Positions 43,923 through 52,322 of a stretch of 57,238 bases of DNA are shown here, one piece after another (position 1 is the stretch's first letter; every line of letters begins with the position of its first letter). The notes below the pieces were generated by a model. That model saw only the letters and a list, made by a program, of their open reading frames with translations. It did no database searches and was not told where the DNA came from. Position numbers and translations under genes: made by a program. Source of the DNA: Pseudomonadota bacterium (GTDB taxonomy: Bacteria > Pseudomonadota > Alphaproteobacteria > Rickettsiales > UBA1997); the NCBI GenBank assembly GCA_018970485.1, contig JAGWWH010000007.1:1-57238 (forward strand), written 5' to 3'.

Positions 43923-44850
43923 TTCCGCCGGAAATAATTATTAAGATTTTCTGATTTTTTGCTTGGGAATTTTTTTGTAAGAATTGTGCTGCGCCAGCAA
44001 TTGCAAGAGCTGAAGTTGGTTCAATTTTTTGCTTTAAAATTTTCGACAATTTTTCTTGCCAGAAAATTATTTCATCTTCGGGAATTTCCAAAACCCCCGC
44101 CATTTGCTTGAGATAACGAAAACAAATCTCGGAAGTGGCTAGAGTTCTGGCTCCGTCAGCAATGGTGTTGGGAGTATCTTCAAAGCCAACTATTTCTCCC
44201 GAACGAATTGAACGCGCTACATCATTGCCATTCAAGGGTTCGCAAGCAAAAGTTAAGGCTTGTGGTGACAATTTTTGTGCCGCTAAAAAACATCCCGAAA
44301 CCAATCCGCCACCGCCACAAGGTGCAAAAATAAAATCGACTTCACCAATTTCTTCAAGCGCTTCCAAAGCAGCTGTACCCTGACCGCAAATCACTTCCGC
44401 ATCAGCAGAAGGATGAATAAAAAAGTAGCCTTCTTTTTGTTTTTGCAGCGCCGATTCGTTAACTTCCGATCTTTTTTCTAGCAACACAACTTCCGCTCCC
44501 AAATCGCGTGCCGCCTTAATTTTCAAAGGCGAAGCTTTGTCGATCATGTAAATCAGCGCCTTAATTCCAAATTCTTTACAAGCTTTGGCGATTGCTTGGG
44601 CGTGGTTTCCTGAGCTTTGTACAACAATTTTTTCGGGAAATTTTCCGTGTTTTTCTTGGTAAGTTAAGATCGCGTTGAAAGCGCCGCGAGCCTTGAAAGA
44701 ATTGGTGAGCTGCTGATTTTCCATTTTAAAAAAAATCTGCGCGCCAAGTTCGCAATTTAGTTTTTCATCAGAAATTACCGGCGTGTTCATGATGTAATTT
44801 TTGAGGCGATTGGCCGCAAGTTTAACCTGCTCAAAATTTAACTCTGTCAT
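43912..44850 (-). CDS. Threonine/serine dehydratase-like PLP enzyme
   Basis: 312 residues, fold-type II PLP enzyme. The lysine motif [18 protein letters not shown] and the phosphate-binding GGGGL loop are intact. It lacks the C-terminal ACT regulatory domain of biosynthetic IlvA, so it fits catabolic threonine dehydratase, serine racemase or threo-3-hydroxyaspartate dehydratase. Products of this chemistry are reactive enamines, which RidA (46.3-46.7 kb) clears. It overlaps the VOC gene by 4 bases at its start. Confidence 0.88.
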   Translation of the reverse strand: MTELNFEQVKLAANRLKNYIMNTPVISDEKLNCELGAQIFFKMENQQLTNSFKARGAFNAILTYQEKHGKFPEKIVVQSSGNHAQAIAKACKEFGIKALIYMIDKASPLKIKAARDLGAEVVLLEKRSEVNESALQKQKEGYFFIHPSADAEVICGQGTAALEALEEIGEVDFIFAPCGGGGLVSGCFLAAQKLSPQALTFACEPLNGNDVARSIRSGEIVGFEDTPNTIADGARTLATSEICFRYLKQMAGVLEIPEDEIIFWQEKLSKILKQKIEPTSALAIAGAAQFLQKNSQAKNQKILIIISGGNVA

Positions 44851-45269
44851 TTAGCAAATAATTTTGAGATGTCCTTGAAGGCTTTAAACTCAAGGGCATT
44901 TCCGCTTGGATCGCAAAAAAACATCGTCGCCTGTTCGCCAACTTGACCCTTAAAACGAATGTAAGGTTCGATTACAAATTGTACTTTATGCACTTTTAAA
45001 CGTTCAGCAAAATCGTGCCATTGTTGCCACTCAAGCACGACACCAAAATGTGGTACAGGCACACCGTGACCATCGACGTGATTAACGACTTTTTCACTTT
45101 GCATCGGAGAAGGCCTTAAATGCGTTACAAATTGATGGCCAAAGAAATTCCAATCGATCCATTTTTCGCAAGACCGACCTTCTTCTAAGCCAAGAAAATC
45201 GCCGTAAAATTTGCGCGTTGTTGCAAGATCATTGACTGGCGTCGCTAAGTGAAAAGGTTGTAAAGACAT
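44847..45269 (-). CDS. VOC-family (glyoxalase-like) protein
   Basis: 140 residues. The N-terminal [27 protein letters not shown] and the C-terminal [16 protein letters not shown] are the two halves of a vicinal-oxygen-chelate domain, with candidate metal residues His in PFHLA, His in HFGV and Glu in LEFK. Family members act as glyoxalases, dioxygenases or resistance proteins; the reaction is not predictable. It is coupled to the dehydratase by ATGA and divergent from the LysR gene. Confidence 0.8.
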   Translation of the reverse strand: MSLQPFHLATPVNDLATTRKFYGDFLGLEEGRSCEKWIDWNFFGHQFVTHLRPSPMQSEKVVNHVDGHGVPVPHFGVVLEWQQWHDFAERLKVHKVQFVIEPYIRFKGQVGEQATMFFCDPSGNALEFKAFKDISKLFAK

Positions 45270-45379
45270 TTGGTAGAAAATTGGTTAATAACTGCGAACA
45301 AAAAACAGCCGTTTGACTTTTTTTTACAAACTAATCTTTTTGCGTCGCAAGTATGAGAAAAATTCATAGCTATAAATCG

Positions 45380-46273
45380 ATGAAATTGCCCCCACTTAAA
45401 AGTCTGAAAGTTTTTGTTACTTGCGCTAAGACAAAGAACTTCTCTAAAGCAGCTCAAATTTTAAACTTAACCCAAGGTGCCGTGAGCAAGCAGATAGCTT
45501 TGCTTGAGAGTCATATTGGTTTCAAAATTTTTGAGCGTAATTTTCAGTCACTTGACTTGACCAAATCAGCAGAAATTTTTTTTAAAAAAATTGAAACCGC
45601 TCTTCTAAAAATAGAATTAGCGACTGCTGAACTCATCGCCACCAAAAATGTAAATAAATCTAAAGAGATTTTGCACATCAACGTCATGCCCTCAATGAGT
45701 CATGTTTGGCTGGTTCCAAGGCTGAAAGATTTTAAGAAAAAATTTCCACAATATGACGTACTGCTTAAGATTGGCGATGGTGAAATTAATTTTAAGAAAT
45801 CTGGCTGCGATTTGGCGATTCGAGTGAGCTCGCAAAAAAATAATCCAAAATGGAAAAAATTTCTCGTTACCAAAATTATGGGAGAAGAGTTGCTGTGTGT
45901 TTGCTCACCAAAATTTAAAAAAGACCATAAAATTAAAGAGGCGAGAGATCTGCTAAAATGTAGTCTTTTAGGACATACTTATCGCGCACAAATGTGGCAA
46001 AAATATTTTTCTCACTGCGGTTTAAAAAATTTTAAGATTGACCACAGTCACAATTTCGAACATCTTTTTATGCTTTCTGAGGCGGCAAAGAACGGCATGG
46101 GAGTTGGCTTGGTGCCAAGATTCTTAATTGAAAAAGAATTGCGGAATAAAGATTTGGTAGAGGCGATAAAGTCAGATTTCAAAAGCAATTACGTTTATTA
46201 CGTGCTGAACTTAAAAACCAAAAATACGCCACAAAAAATAGCCGATTTCAAGAGCTGGTTAGGATCTATTTAA
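45380..46273 (+). CDS. LysR-family transcriptional regulator
   Basis: 297 residues from ATG 45380, which gives the GcvA-like start MKLPPLKSLKVFVTCAKTKNFSKAAQILNLTQGAVSKQIALLE, a winged helix-turn-helix. A longer start at 45353 adds nine residues that are not typical. The effector domain (about 90-297) shows GCDLAIRV and NGMGVGLVPRFLIEKEL as in amino-acid-sensing LysR proteins. It lies divergent from the VOC/dehydratase pair and probably controls it. It ends overlapping ridA by 8 bases. Confidence 0.88.
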   Translation: MKLPPLKSLKVFVTCAKTKNFSKAAQILNLTQGAVSKQIALLESHIGFKIFERNFQSLDLTKSAEIFFKKIETALLKIELATAELIATKNVNKSKEILHINVMPSMSHVWLVPRLKDFKKKFPQYDVLLKIGDGEINFKKSGCDLAIRVSSQKNNPKWKKFLVTKIMGEELLCVCSPKFKKDHKIKEARDLLKCSLLGHTYRAQMWQKYFSHCGLKNFKIDHSHNFEHLFMLSEAAKNGMGVGLVPRFLIEKELRNKDLVEAIKSDFKSNYVYYVLNLKTKNTPQKIADFKSWLGSI

Positions 46274-46730
46274 TCTCAAAAATTGCATCAACTTCAACTG
46301 CAACGCCGCGTGGAAGCGAGCCTGAACCAACTGCGGCGCGAGCGTGTTTGCCAGCGTCGCCCAAAACTTCCACCATCAAATCAGAAGCGCCGTTGGCAAC
46401 CGAAGGGTGATCGGTAAAATCGGCGTCGGCATTAACAAAAACACCGAGTTTTACGCACCTAACCACGCGCTGCAAATCGCCGTCGCACGCCATTGTAACT
46501 TGTGCCAAAAGATTGATGGCACAAAGACGCGCGGCTTTTTTAGCATCTTCCGGACTAACTTTTGAACCAACTTTTCCAACAAATTTCACCTCGCCATTTT
46601 CGATTGGCAATTGACCCGAAACAAAAACCTGATTGCCCGATTTGACAAAACCAACATAGTTCGCAACCGGCGCCAGTGGCGCTGGCAAAGTGATGTTTAG
46701 CGCTTTTAGATTTTCTTCAATTTTTGACAT
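46266..46730 (-). CDS. ridA: RidA-family enamine/imine deaminase
   Basis: 154 residues, a YjgF/UK114-type trimer of the longer subgroup with an N-terminal extension (IEENLKALNITLPAPLAPVANYVGF). SGQLPIENGEVKFVGKVG and the conserved Arg near the C-terminus in KHARAAVGSGSLPRGVAVEVDAIFEI are present. RidA hydrolyses 2-aminoacrylate and related enamines that PLP dehydratases release; a dehydratase gene is 1.4 kb away with a LysR gene between them. Confidence 0.92.
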   Translation of the reverse strand: MSKIEENLKALNITLPAPLAPVANYVGFVKSGNQVFVSGQLPIENGEVKFVGKVGSKVSPEDAKKAARLCAINLLAQVTMACDGDLQRVVRCVKLGVFVNADADFTDHPSVANGASDLMVEVLGDAGKHARAAVGSGSLPRGVAVEVDAIFEIK

Positions 46731-46803
46731 TTTTGCTCCGATTTAGTTGGTTAGAATTTTTTTTCGTCAATTTGGGCTTTGGCAATCATTTTTTTTAACA
46801 AAA

Positions 46804-47799
46804 TTATTTCCCAACCACACCCAGTTTTTCAAACAATCTTTTGTCGCGCTCCATCTCTGGATTGGAAGTGGTAAGCAATTTTTCGCCGTAAAAAATTGAG
46901 TTGGCACCGGCCAAGAAACACAGGCTTTGAGTTTGTTCATTCATGTTTTCGCGGCCAGCCGACAAGCGCACCACCGACTTTGGCATCATGATTCTAGCAA
47001 CTGCAATGGTGCGGATAAATTCAAATTGATCGAGCTCCTGCACTTCGGCCATTGGCGTGCCGGCAACTTTTACTAACATGTTGATTGGAACCGACTCGGG
47101 ATGTTTGGGCAAATTTGCCAACACAATTAGCATTTTAGCGCGATCTGTTCGTGTTTCGCCCATGCCAACAATGCCGCCCGAGCAAACATTCAAACCAGCG
47201 TCGCGCACGTTTTTTAGCGTGTTAAGGCGATCTTCAAAATTGCGCGTGGTGATAATTTCGGAATAAAATTCGGGCGAGGAGTCAATATTGTGATTGTAGT
47301 AATCAAGTCCTGCATCTTTGAGCTGCTTGCTTTGCGACTCAGTCAACATGCCCAAAGTCATGCAGGTTTCAAGTCCAGTTTTTTTGACTTCGTCAACAAT
47401 TTTACAGATTTTTTCCACATCGCGATCGTGCAAATTGCGCCACGCCGCGCCCATGCAAAACCTTGAAGCGCCCGCTTCTCTTGCGGCATTGGCAGCTTCT
47501 AAAATTTTGTCTAAAGCCATCAAAGATTCTTTCTCGAGCCCAGTGTTGTAGTGCGCTGACTGTGGACAATATTTACAATTTTCGGGGCAAGATCCGGTTT
47601 TAATGCTCAGTAGCGTGCTAATTTGCACCGCGTTTGGATTGTGATTTTGGCGATGAATTTGCGCCGCTTTAAAAATCAAATCGTTGAAGGGCAGCGCAAA
47701 AAGTTCTAAAATTTCTTCAGGAGAAAAATCGTGACGAGTCTCTGTGTAATAAGGTGTCAACTGAGCATGAGTTGGCGTGAATTCTTTATCTCTTTTCAT
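46804..47799 (-). CDS. bioB: Biotin synthase
   Basis: 331 residues, radical SAM enzyme that inserts sulfur into dethiobiotin. The 4Fe-4S ligands are Cys71, Cys75, Cys78 (CPENCKYC), with GAAWRN, the 2Fe-2S cluster region (Cys in METCMTLG, NVCSGG) and Arg in [10 protein letters not shown]. Other bio genes are absent from the window. It is followed upstream by a ModA-like gene 3 bases away on the same strand. Confidence 0.96.
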   Translation of the reverse strand: MKRDKEFTPTHAQLTPYYTETRHDFSPEEILELFALPFNDLIFKAAQIHRQNHNPNAVQISTLLSIKTGSCPENCKYCPQSAHYNTGLEKESLMALDKILEAANAAREAGASRFCMGAAWRNLHDRDVEKICKIVDEVKKTGLETCMTLGMLTESQSKQLKDAGLDYYNHNIDSSPEFYSEIITTRNFEDRLNTLKNVRDAGLNVCSGGIVGMGETRTDRAKMLIVLANLPKHPESVPINMLVKVAGTPMAEVQELDQFEFIRTIAVARIMMPKSVVRLSAGRENMNEQTQSLCFLAGANSIFYGEKLLTTSNPEMERDKRLFEKLGVVGK

Positions 47800-47802
47800 T
47801 TT

Positions 47803-48558
47803 TTAATCAGTCAAAAATCCGTTTTCTTTTAAAATAGATTTAGCCGTTTCACTTTTTAAAAATTTTAAAAATTCGCGCGCTACCTCCATGTTGTCGCCAG
47901 CAATTACCAAGGCTTGGTAAAAAATATTTCCATCTCTTGTTTGAGAAAGTAGTTGTAAGTTTGGTTGGTTATTAATCTGGCTTGCGAGTAGTAAGGAGTA
48001 GTTTTGATCGTTGCTTTGGATGTTGGTTAATAGAGCAGTTTTATCCTCAACTATTTTAGAAAAAATTTTGAGATCACTAAGTCCTAAATTTGTGATCAAA
48101 TTCTTTGCAAAGAAACCGGAACTGCTGCCTTCGTTATCTAGAATTAAGGTCGCTTTATTCTGATTCAGAGCCCTGAGGGCGCCTTCAATGGTAAAGTTTG
48201 ATGAGAGTGCGGAATTTGTTTTTGATGTTACGAGAACAAGTTTGTCGCGAGCGATGTAGCCAATGTTGTAAACGTCAACTAAACCTTTTTGACGTAAAGA
48301 TTCGATCCAGCTCGAATGAGCGGAAATGAAAACGTCAGCGGGCTCTCCAGAGTCAATATCAGCAATTAAATCAGCAGCTGAATTGAAATTAACCGAGACG
48401 ATTGTGTGGGATTTTTGTGAATAAATCCGAACGATTTTTGTTAAGGCCAAAGCAAGGTTTGGCTCAGCAAAAATGGTCAGGTTGCGATTGTTTAGGGCGT
48501 AAGAATTTTCTGAGACGAAAAATAATAATAAAAACGTCAGAAAGAAAATCCTGCGCAT
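47803..48558 (-). CDS. ModA-like periplasmic substrate-binding protein
   Basis: 251 residues with a Sec signal peptide (about 1-22). The mature part has the ModA-type (PBP type II) pattern: LTIFAEPNLALALTKI, SAADLIADIDSGEPADVFISAHSSWIESLRQKGLVD, and the second lobe ASQINNQPNLQLL ... EVAREFLKFLKSETAKSILKENGF. ModA binds molybdate or tungstate. The oxyanion-binding serines are not certain, and no modB or modC is adjacent, so the ligand may differ. It sits between nrdB and bioB, 2-3 bases apart. Confidence 0.72.
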   Translation of the reverse strand: MRRIFFLTFLLLFFVSENSYALNNRNLTIFAEPNLALALTKIVRIYSQKSHTIVSVNFNSAADLIADIDSGEPADVFISAHSSWIESLRQKGLVDVYNIGYIARDKLVLVTSKTNSALSSNFTIEGALRALNQNKATLILDNEGSSSGFFAKNLITNLGLSDLKIFSKIVEDKTALLTNIQSNDQNYSLLLASQINNQPNLQLLSQTRDGNIFYQALVIAGDNMEVAREFLKFLKSETAKSILKENGFLTD

Positions 48559-48560
48559 TT

Positions 48561-49556
48561 TTACACTGCTAACATTTTTTGACGGTCGGCGTCAATTTCG
48601 TTAAATACTTCTTCCCAAGTTCCAATTGTTGAGGCTTTGCTGTATTCGGTAACTCGGTTTTCAAAGAAGTTTGTGTGCTCGACCCCATTCAGAATCTCAT
48701 CGAGCCAAGGCAGTGGGTTGATATCGATCATGTAGATATCCTTAAGGCCGAGTTGGTTTAAACGACGATCTGCGATGTAGCGAATGTAGCGCTTAACTTC
48801 GCGTGAAGTCAGGCCTTCAATATTTCCCATCTCAAAAGCAAGGTCGATGAAAGCATCTTCAAAATGCACGATTGTTGCACAGGCTTCGTAGATTCTTCCT
48901 TTTAATTCTTCGTCCCAAACCTCAGGATTTTCTTGGCAGAAAGTGCGAAATAATTTGATGATTGAATTGGTGTGCAAACTTTCATCGCGCACAGACCAAG
49001 CGACTATTTGACCCATTCCCTTCATTTTTCCAAAACGTTGGAAGTTTAGTAAAATGGCGAAAGAGGCGAAAAGTTGTAGACCTTCGGTGAAGCCGCCAAA
49101 AGCTGCTAGAGTAGTGGCGATGTCTTTTTTTGTGGCGACGCCGAACTTGTGCATGTAGTCATATTTGTCCTTCATTTCTTTGTATTTCATGAAGGCTGAA
49201 TACTCGGTTTCTGGCATGCCGATGGTGTCGAGAAGGTGTGAGTAAGCGGCGATGTGAACAGTTTCCATGTTGGAAAAAGCTGATAACATCATCTGCACTT
49301 CGATTGGTTTGAAAACTTGTGAATAGTGCTTCATGTAGCAGTTGTTGACCTCGATGTCTGCTTGCGTAAAGAAGCGGAAAATTTGCGACAAAAGATTTTT
49401 TTCTCCGGCTGTTAGATTGTGTTTCCAGTCGCGCACATCGTCGGCCAAAGGTACTTCTTCCGGTAACCAATGTATTTGTTGTTGTTTTAGCCAAGCATCG
49501 TAAGCCCAAGGATAATTAAACGGCTTGTAGACTGGTTTCGCATCGAGAAGTGACAT
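48561..49556 (-). CDS. nrdB: Ribonucleotide reductase beta subunit
   Basis: 331 residues, class I small subunit. Iron ligands and the radical tyrosine are recognisable: TQADIEVNN (Glu), METVHIAAYSH (Glu, His and radical Tyr, seven residues after Glu as in E. coli NrdB), then RDESLHTNS (Glu, His). A tyrosine rather than a phenylalanine is present, so it should be a tyrosyl-radical (class Ia) enzyme. It supplies dNTPs with NrdA, which is not in this window. First gene of nrdB-modA-bioB. Confidence 0.94.
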   Translation of the reverse strand: MSLLDAKPVYKPFNYPWAYDAWLKQQQIHWLPEEVPLADDVRDWKHNLTAGEKNLLSQIFRFFTQADIEVNNCYMKHYSQVFKPIEVQMMLSAFSNMETVHIAAYSHLLDTIGMPETEYSAFMKYKEMKDKYDYMHKFGVATKKDIATTLAAFGGFTEGLQLFASFAILLNFQRFGKMKGMGQIVAWSVRDESLHTNSIIKLFRTFCQENPEVWDEELKGRIYEACATIVHFEDAFIDLAFEMGNIEGLTSREVKRYIRYIADRRLNQLGLKDIYMIDINPLPWLDEILNGVEHTNFFENRVTEYSKASTIGTWEEVFNEIDADRQKMLAV

Positions 49557-49694
49557 ATGTTTTTAGAAAAAAAGAGTGAATAACCAAAAGGACTCAGAAG
49601 CTAAAATTGGTGTCGGCAATTGCAAACCAGAAATTTGGTTTTTAGCTTAATAACCGAGTAATTTACTCAACCTTTCAAATCAAAATTCAAAACT

Positions 49695-50297
49695 ATGTCA
49701 GTTCTAGTCGGAAAAAAATCCCCAGATTTCACTGCTTCAGCGGTTATGCCGAATAATGAGATTAACGATAAATTTAATCTTCATTCCTACCTCAAGGGAA
49801 AGATCGGCGTCCTATTTTTTTATCCTCTTGATTTCACTTTTGTTTGTCCTTCTGAAATAATCGCCTTCGACAATCGCTTGAAAGAATTTAAAGATCGTGG
49901 AGCTGAAGTTATTGGGGTTTCTGTTGATTCAAAATTCACACATTTGGCTTGGAAAAATACTGAAGTTAACAAAGGCGGAATTGGTCAAATCCAATATCCT
50001 CTTGTTGCTGATTTAACCAAATCAATTGCTCGTGATTACGATGTTTTAATGGGTGAAGCCGTGGCTCTTCGAGGAACTTTCTTAATCGATCAAGAAGGAA
50101 TCGTCCGTCATCAAGTTGTGAATGACCTTCCGCTTGGACGTAGTATCGAAGAAGCTCTTCGCATGGTCGATTCTTTGAAATTTTTCCAAGAAAACGGCGA
50201 AGTTTGTCCAGCTGGATGGAGTAAAGGTAAACAAGGCATGAAGGCTGATGCGAAAGGCGTTGCTGAATACTTGGCTAACAACGCGTCTAAGTTGTAA
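49695..50297 (+). CDS. 2-Cys peroxiredoxin (AhpC/TSA)
   Basis: 200 residues, typical 2-Cys type. Peroxidatic Cys in FTFVCPSE and resolving Cys in GEVCPAGW are both present; the catalytic Thr and Arg are part of FTFVC and ALRGTF. It reduces hydrogen peroxide and organic peroxides, recycled by thioredoxin or AhpF. It is divergent from nrdB and followed by the str operon. Confidence 0.95.
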   Translation: MSVLVGKKSPDFTASAVMPNNEINDKFNLHSYLKGKIGVLFFYPLDFTFVCPSEIIAFDNRLKEFKDRGAEVIGVSVDSKFTHLAWKNTEVNKGGIGQIQYPLVADLTKSIARDYDVLMGEAVALRGTFLIDQEGIVRHQVVNDLPLGRSIEEALRMVDSLKFFQENGEVCPAGWSKGKQGMKADAKGVAEYLANNASKL

Positions 50298-50329
50298 CTT
50301 TCTTATTTTTGTCACCTTCGAAATCATTT

Positions 50330-50374
50330 GAAGTGAGAGATTTGGTTAGCAAATCTCTCCAGATCTCTCACTTC
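50330..50374. promoter_or_regulatory. Mutually exclusive hairpins upstream of rpsL
   Basis: Two stems compete for the same bases. GAAGTGAGAGAT (50330-50341) pairs with ATCTCTCACTTC (50363-50374), and GAGAGATTTG (50335-50344) pairs with CAAATCTCTC (50350-50359), both perfectly. No T-run follows on either strand, so it is not a plain terminator. It lies between the peroxiredoxin gene and rpsL and could be a regulatory leader or a degraded repeat. Confidence 0.5.
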
Positions 50375-50477
50375 GCTTAAGATGTAGCGTTCTTTCTAGT
50401 TGACTAAGAATAACCCATTCCTAAAAGGCGCGCCCCCGTTTTTAAAACATTCTCCTAAAAATTCTTACAAAGACCTA

Positions 50478-50849
50478 ATGCCAACAATTAATCAGCTCAT
50501 CAGAAAGCCAAGACTAAAGCAGACCGCGAAAAATAAGGTGCCAGCGATGAAGGGATGTCCCCAAAAAAGAGGCGTCTGCACTCGTGTCTACACCACCACT
50601 CCAAAAAAACCAAACTCAGCTTTGCGTAAAGTTGCTCGTGTTAAATTAACTAATGGTTTCGAAGTTATTGCTTACATACCAGGAGAAGGGCATAACCTTC
50701 AAGAGCACTCAGTAGTAGCTCTCAGAGGTGGTCGTGTAAAAGATTTGCCAGGTGTTCGTTACCACATTATTCGCGGATCTCTTGATACCCAAGGTGTTAA
50801 AAATCGTAAGCAAGCCCGTTCAAAATACGGCGCTCAAAAACCTAAGTAG
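50478..50849 (+). CDS. rpsL: 30S ribosomal protein S12
   Basis: 123 residues from ATG 50478 ([12 protein letters not shown]), the universal start; an upstream in-frame reading from 50400 is not family-like. Streptomycin-site motif [16 protein letters not shown] and the [16 protein letters not shown] loop are standard, with Lys at the PKKPN position (the wild-type, streptomycin-sensitive state). First gene of the str operon. Confidence 0.97.
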   Translation: MPTINQLIRKPRLKQTAKNKVPAMKGCPQKRGVCTRVYTTTPKKPNSALRKVARVKLTNGFEVIAYIPGEGHNLQEHSVVALRGGRVKDLPGVRYHIIRGSLDTQGVKNRKQARSKYGAQKPK

Positions 50850-50870
50850 TAACAAATAATTTCTTAAAAA

Positions 50871-51338
50871 ATGCGTAGAAAAGCAGCAAAAGTCAGAAAA
50901 ATTTTCCCTGATGCAAAATATGGTGAAGTAATCGTTTCTAGATTCATCAATCGTCTGATGGATGACGGTAAAAAATCAGTTGTCGAAAAATCAGTTTATT
51001 CGGCTTTTGAAGAGTTAGAGAAGAAGTTAAAAAAACATCCCGTAGTAATTTTTAAAGAAGCCTTGGAGAACGTAATACCTAGGGTTGAAGTTAGATCTCG
51101 TCGTATTGGCGGAGCAACCTACCAAATTCCGGTTGAAGTCTCTCCTCGTCGTGGCTCAGCACTAGCTTTAAAATGGCTGAAGTTCGGTATTGAAAACATC
51201 AAAGGTAAGGATCTTACAACTAAGGTGATTACTGTAGTTCTCGAATCTCTCGAAAACAAAGGCTGGGCAGCAAAAAAGAAGGAAGAAGTTTTCAAAATGG
51301 CCGAAGCTAACAAGGCTTTTGCTCACTACCGCTGGTAA
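50871..51338 (+). CDS. rpsG: 30S ribosomal protein S7
   Basis: 155 residues, the S7 length. MRRKAAKVRKIFPDAKYGEVIVSRFINRLMDDGKKS is the typical N-terminus, with IGGATYQIPVEVSPRRG and the C-terminal MAEANKAFAHYRW. It binds the 3' major domain of 16S rRNA and nucleates the head. It lies 21 bases after rpsL. In most bacteria fusA comes next; here an unrelated gene intervenes. Confidence 0.97.
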   Translation: MRRKAAKVRKIFPDAKYGEVIVSRFINRLMDDGKKSVVEKSVYSAFEELEKKLKKHPVVIFKEALENVIPRVEVRSRRIGGATYQIPVEVSPRRGSALALKWLKFGIENIKGKDLTTKVITVVLESLENKGWAAKKKEEVFKMAEANKAFAHYRW

Positions 51339-51354
51339 CTGTTTAGGTGGGATT

Positions 51355-52188
51355 TTGACTGAGTTCGACATCGTAATCCCAGCTCACAAAAAAGACCTAC
51401 CGATCCTCGAATATTGTATTGACGCCGCGCGCAAGAAGATTTCTGGCGCTAGAAGAATCATTGTTATTTCCAAAGAGCGCTACACCGACAAAGCCGAGTG
51501 GTTTGATGAATCTCTTTTTCCATTCTCTTACGATTTAGTAAAAAGTCGCGTTGGTGAGGTTGCTGGCTGGTATTTTCAACAATTACTCAAATTTTACGCC
51601 GCCTTCACCATCCCAAACATCAGCGAAAATATTTTAATTTTAGACAGCGACACAGTTTTCTTCCGTCGCGTCAAAATGTTTGATCGCCAAGGCCGCGCAC
51701 TTTACAACATCAGCAAAGACAAAAACATCGAGCGTCGCGATTTTGACCAAAGAGTTGCAGCAAATATTAGAAAATTATTGCCAGAAATTGCCGTCGAAAA
51801 ACTGCCAAAAGAATTCCAAACAGTTTCCGGAATCAGCCACCACATGATTTTCAATCGTGAAATTTTACGCGATCTATTTACGCGCGTTGAAAAACATGAC
51901 GGTAGCGGAGATCAATTTTACAAAATTTTTCTGAAACATTCTGACTACTCGCACTCAGTTGCCGAATACCAAACTTACTTCAATTTTATTTTAGTTTTTC
52001 ATCGCGACAAAATCGCGATTAGAAAATTGAATTACAAAAATACCGCAGATCCAAACATCGCTAAATACCGCTTCCGCTTCAAATACCACTACTGCTCTTT
52101 CCACTCTTACCTTCGCGACACTAAGACCAATTGCCTAGGCACAAAATTCCAAAATTTTTTGTGTAAAATCTTGTCAATTAAGAACTGA
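51355..52188 (+). CDS. DUF6492-like glycosyltransferase-type protein
   Basis: 277 residues from a TTG start at 51355 with AGGTGG four bases upstream; a longer reading would start inside rpsG. MTEFDIVIPAHKKDLPILEYCIDAARKKI and ILILDSDTVFFRR (a DxD-type motif) resemble the GT-A fold of the DUF6492 family. The later HDGSGDQFYKIFLKHSDYSHSVAEYQTYFNFIL region may hold further active residues. A role in envelope or surface sugar transfer is likely but unproven. It is 16 bases after rpsG, inside the str operon. Confidence 0.75.
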   Translation: MTEFDIVIPAHKKDLPILEYCIDAARKKISGARRIIVISKERYTDKAEWFDESLFPFSYDLVKSRVGEVAGWYFQQLLKFYAAFTIPNISENILILDSDTVFFRRVKMFDRQGRALYNISKDKNIERRDFDQRVAANIRKLLPEIAVEKLPKEFQTVSGISHHMIFNREILRDLFTRVEKHDGSGDQFYKIFLKHSDYSHSVAEYQTYFNFILVFHRDKIAIRKLNYKNTADPNIAKYRFRFKYHYCSFHSYLRDTKTNCLGTKFQNFLCKILSIKN

Positions 52189-52212
52189 AAACTACGTTGC
52201 CGCGCCCCGAAA

Positions 52213-52299
52213 TTCGTGCCTCGGGCCTCGTGCTTCGTGCTTCGATTTGTCAAAAACTTAGACCTAGCGAAGCACTAAGCGCGATGCACGAAACACGAA
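52213..52299. repeat. Inverted repeat (family D) before fusA
   Basis: Two 32-base arms, TTCGTGCCTCGGGCCTCGTG... (52213-52244) and its imperfect inverse ending ...GCACGAAACACGAA (52268-52299), match at 26 of 32 positions by eye. The same modules (GCTTAGTGC, GCATCGCGC) are in the repeat at 20828-20905. It separates the glycosyltransferase-type gene from fusA. Confidence 0.75.
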
Positions 52300-52322
52300 A
52301 CTTTATTTAATTTTCTAATTTT

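Noticed and set aside
46731-46803. Riboswitch or biotin operator around bioB
   Set aside because: The short spacer downstream of bioB and the tight nrdB-modA-bioB spacing leave no room, and no conserved motif was seen.
50400-50477. Longer rpsL starting upstream
   Set aside because: S12 starts universally at MPTINQL; the extra residues match nothing.
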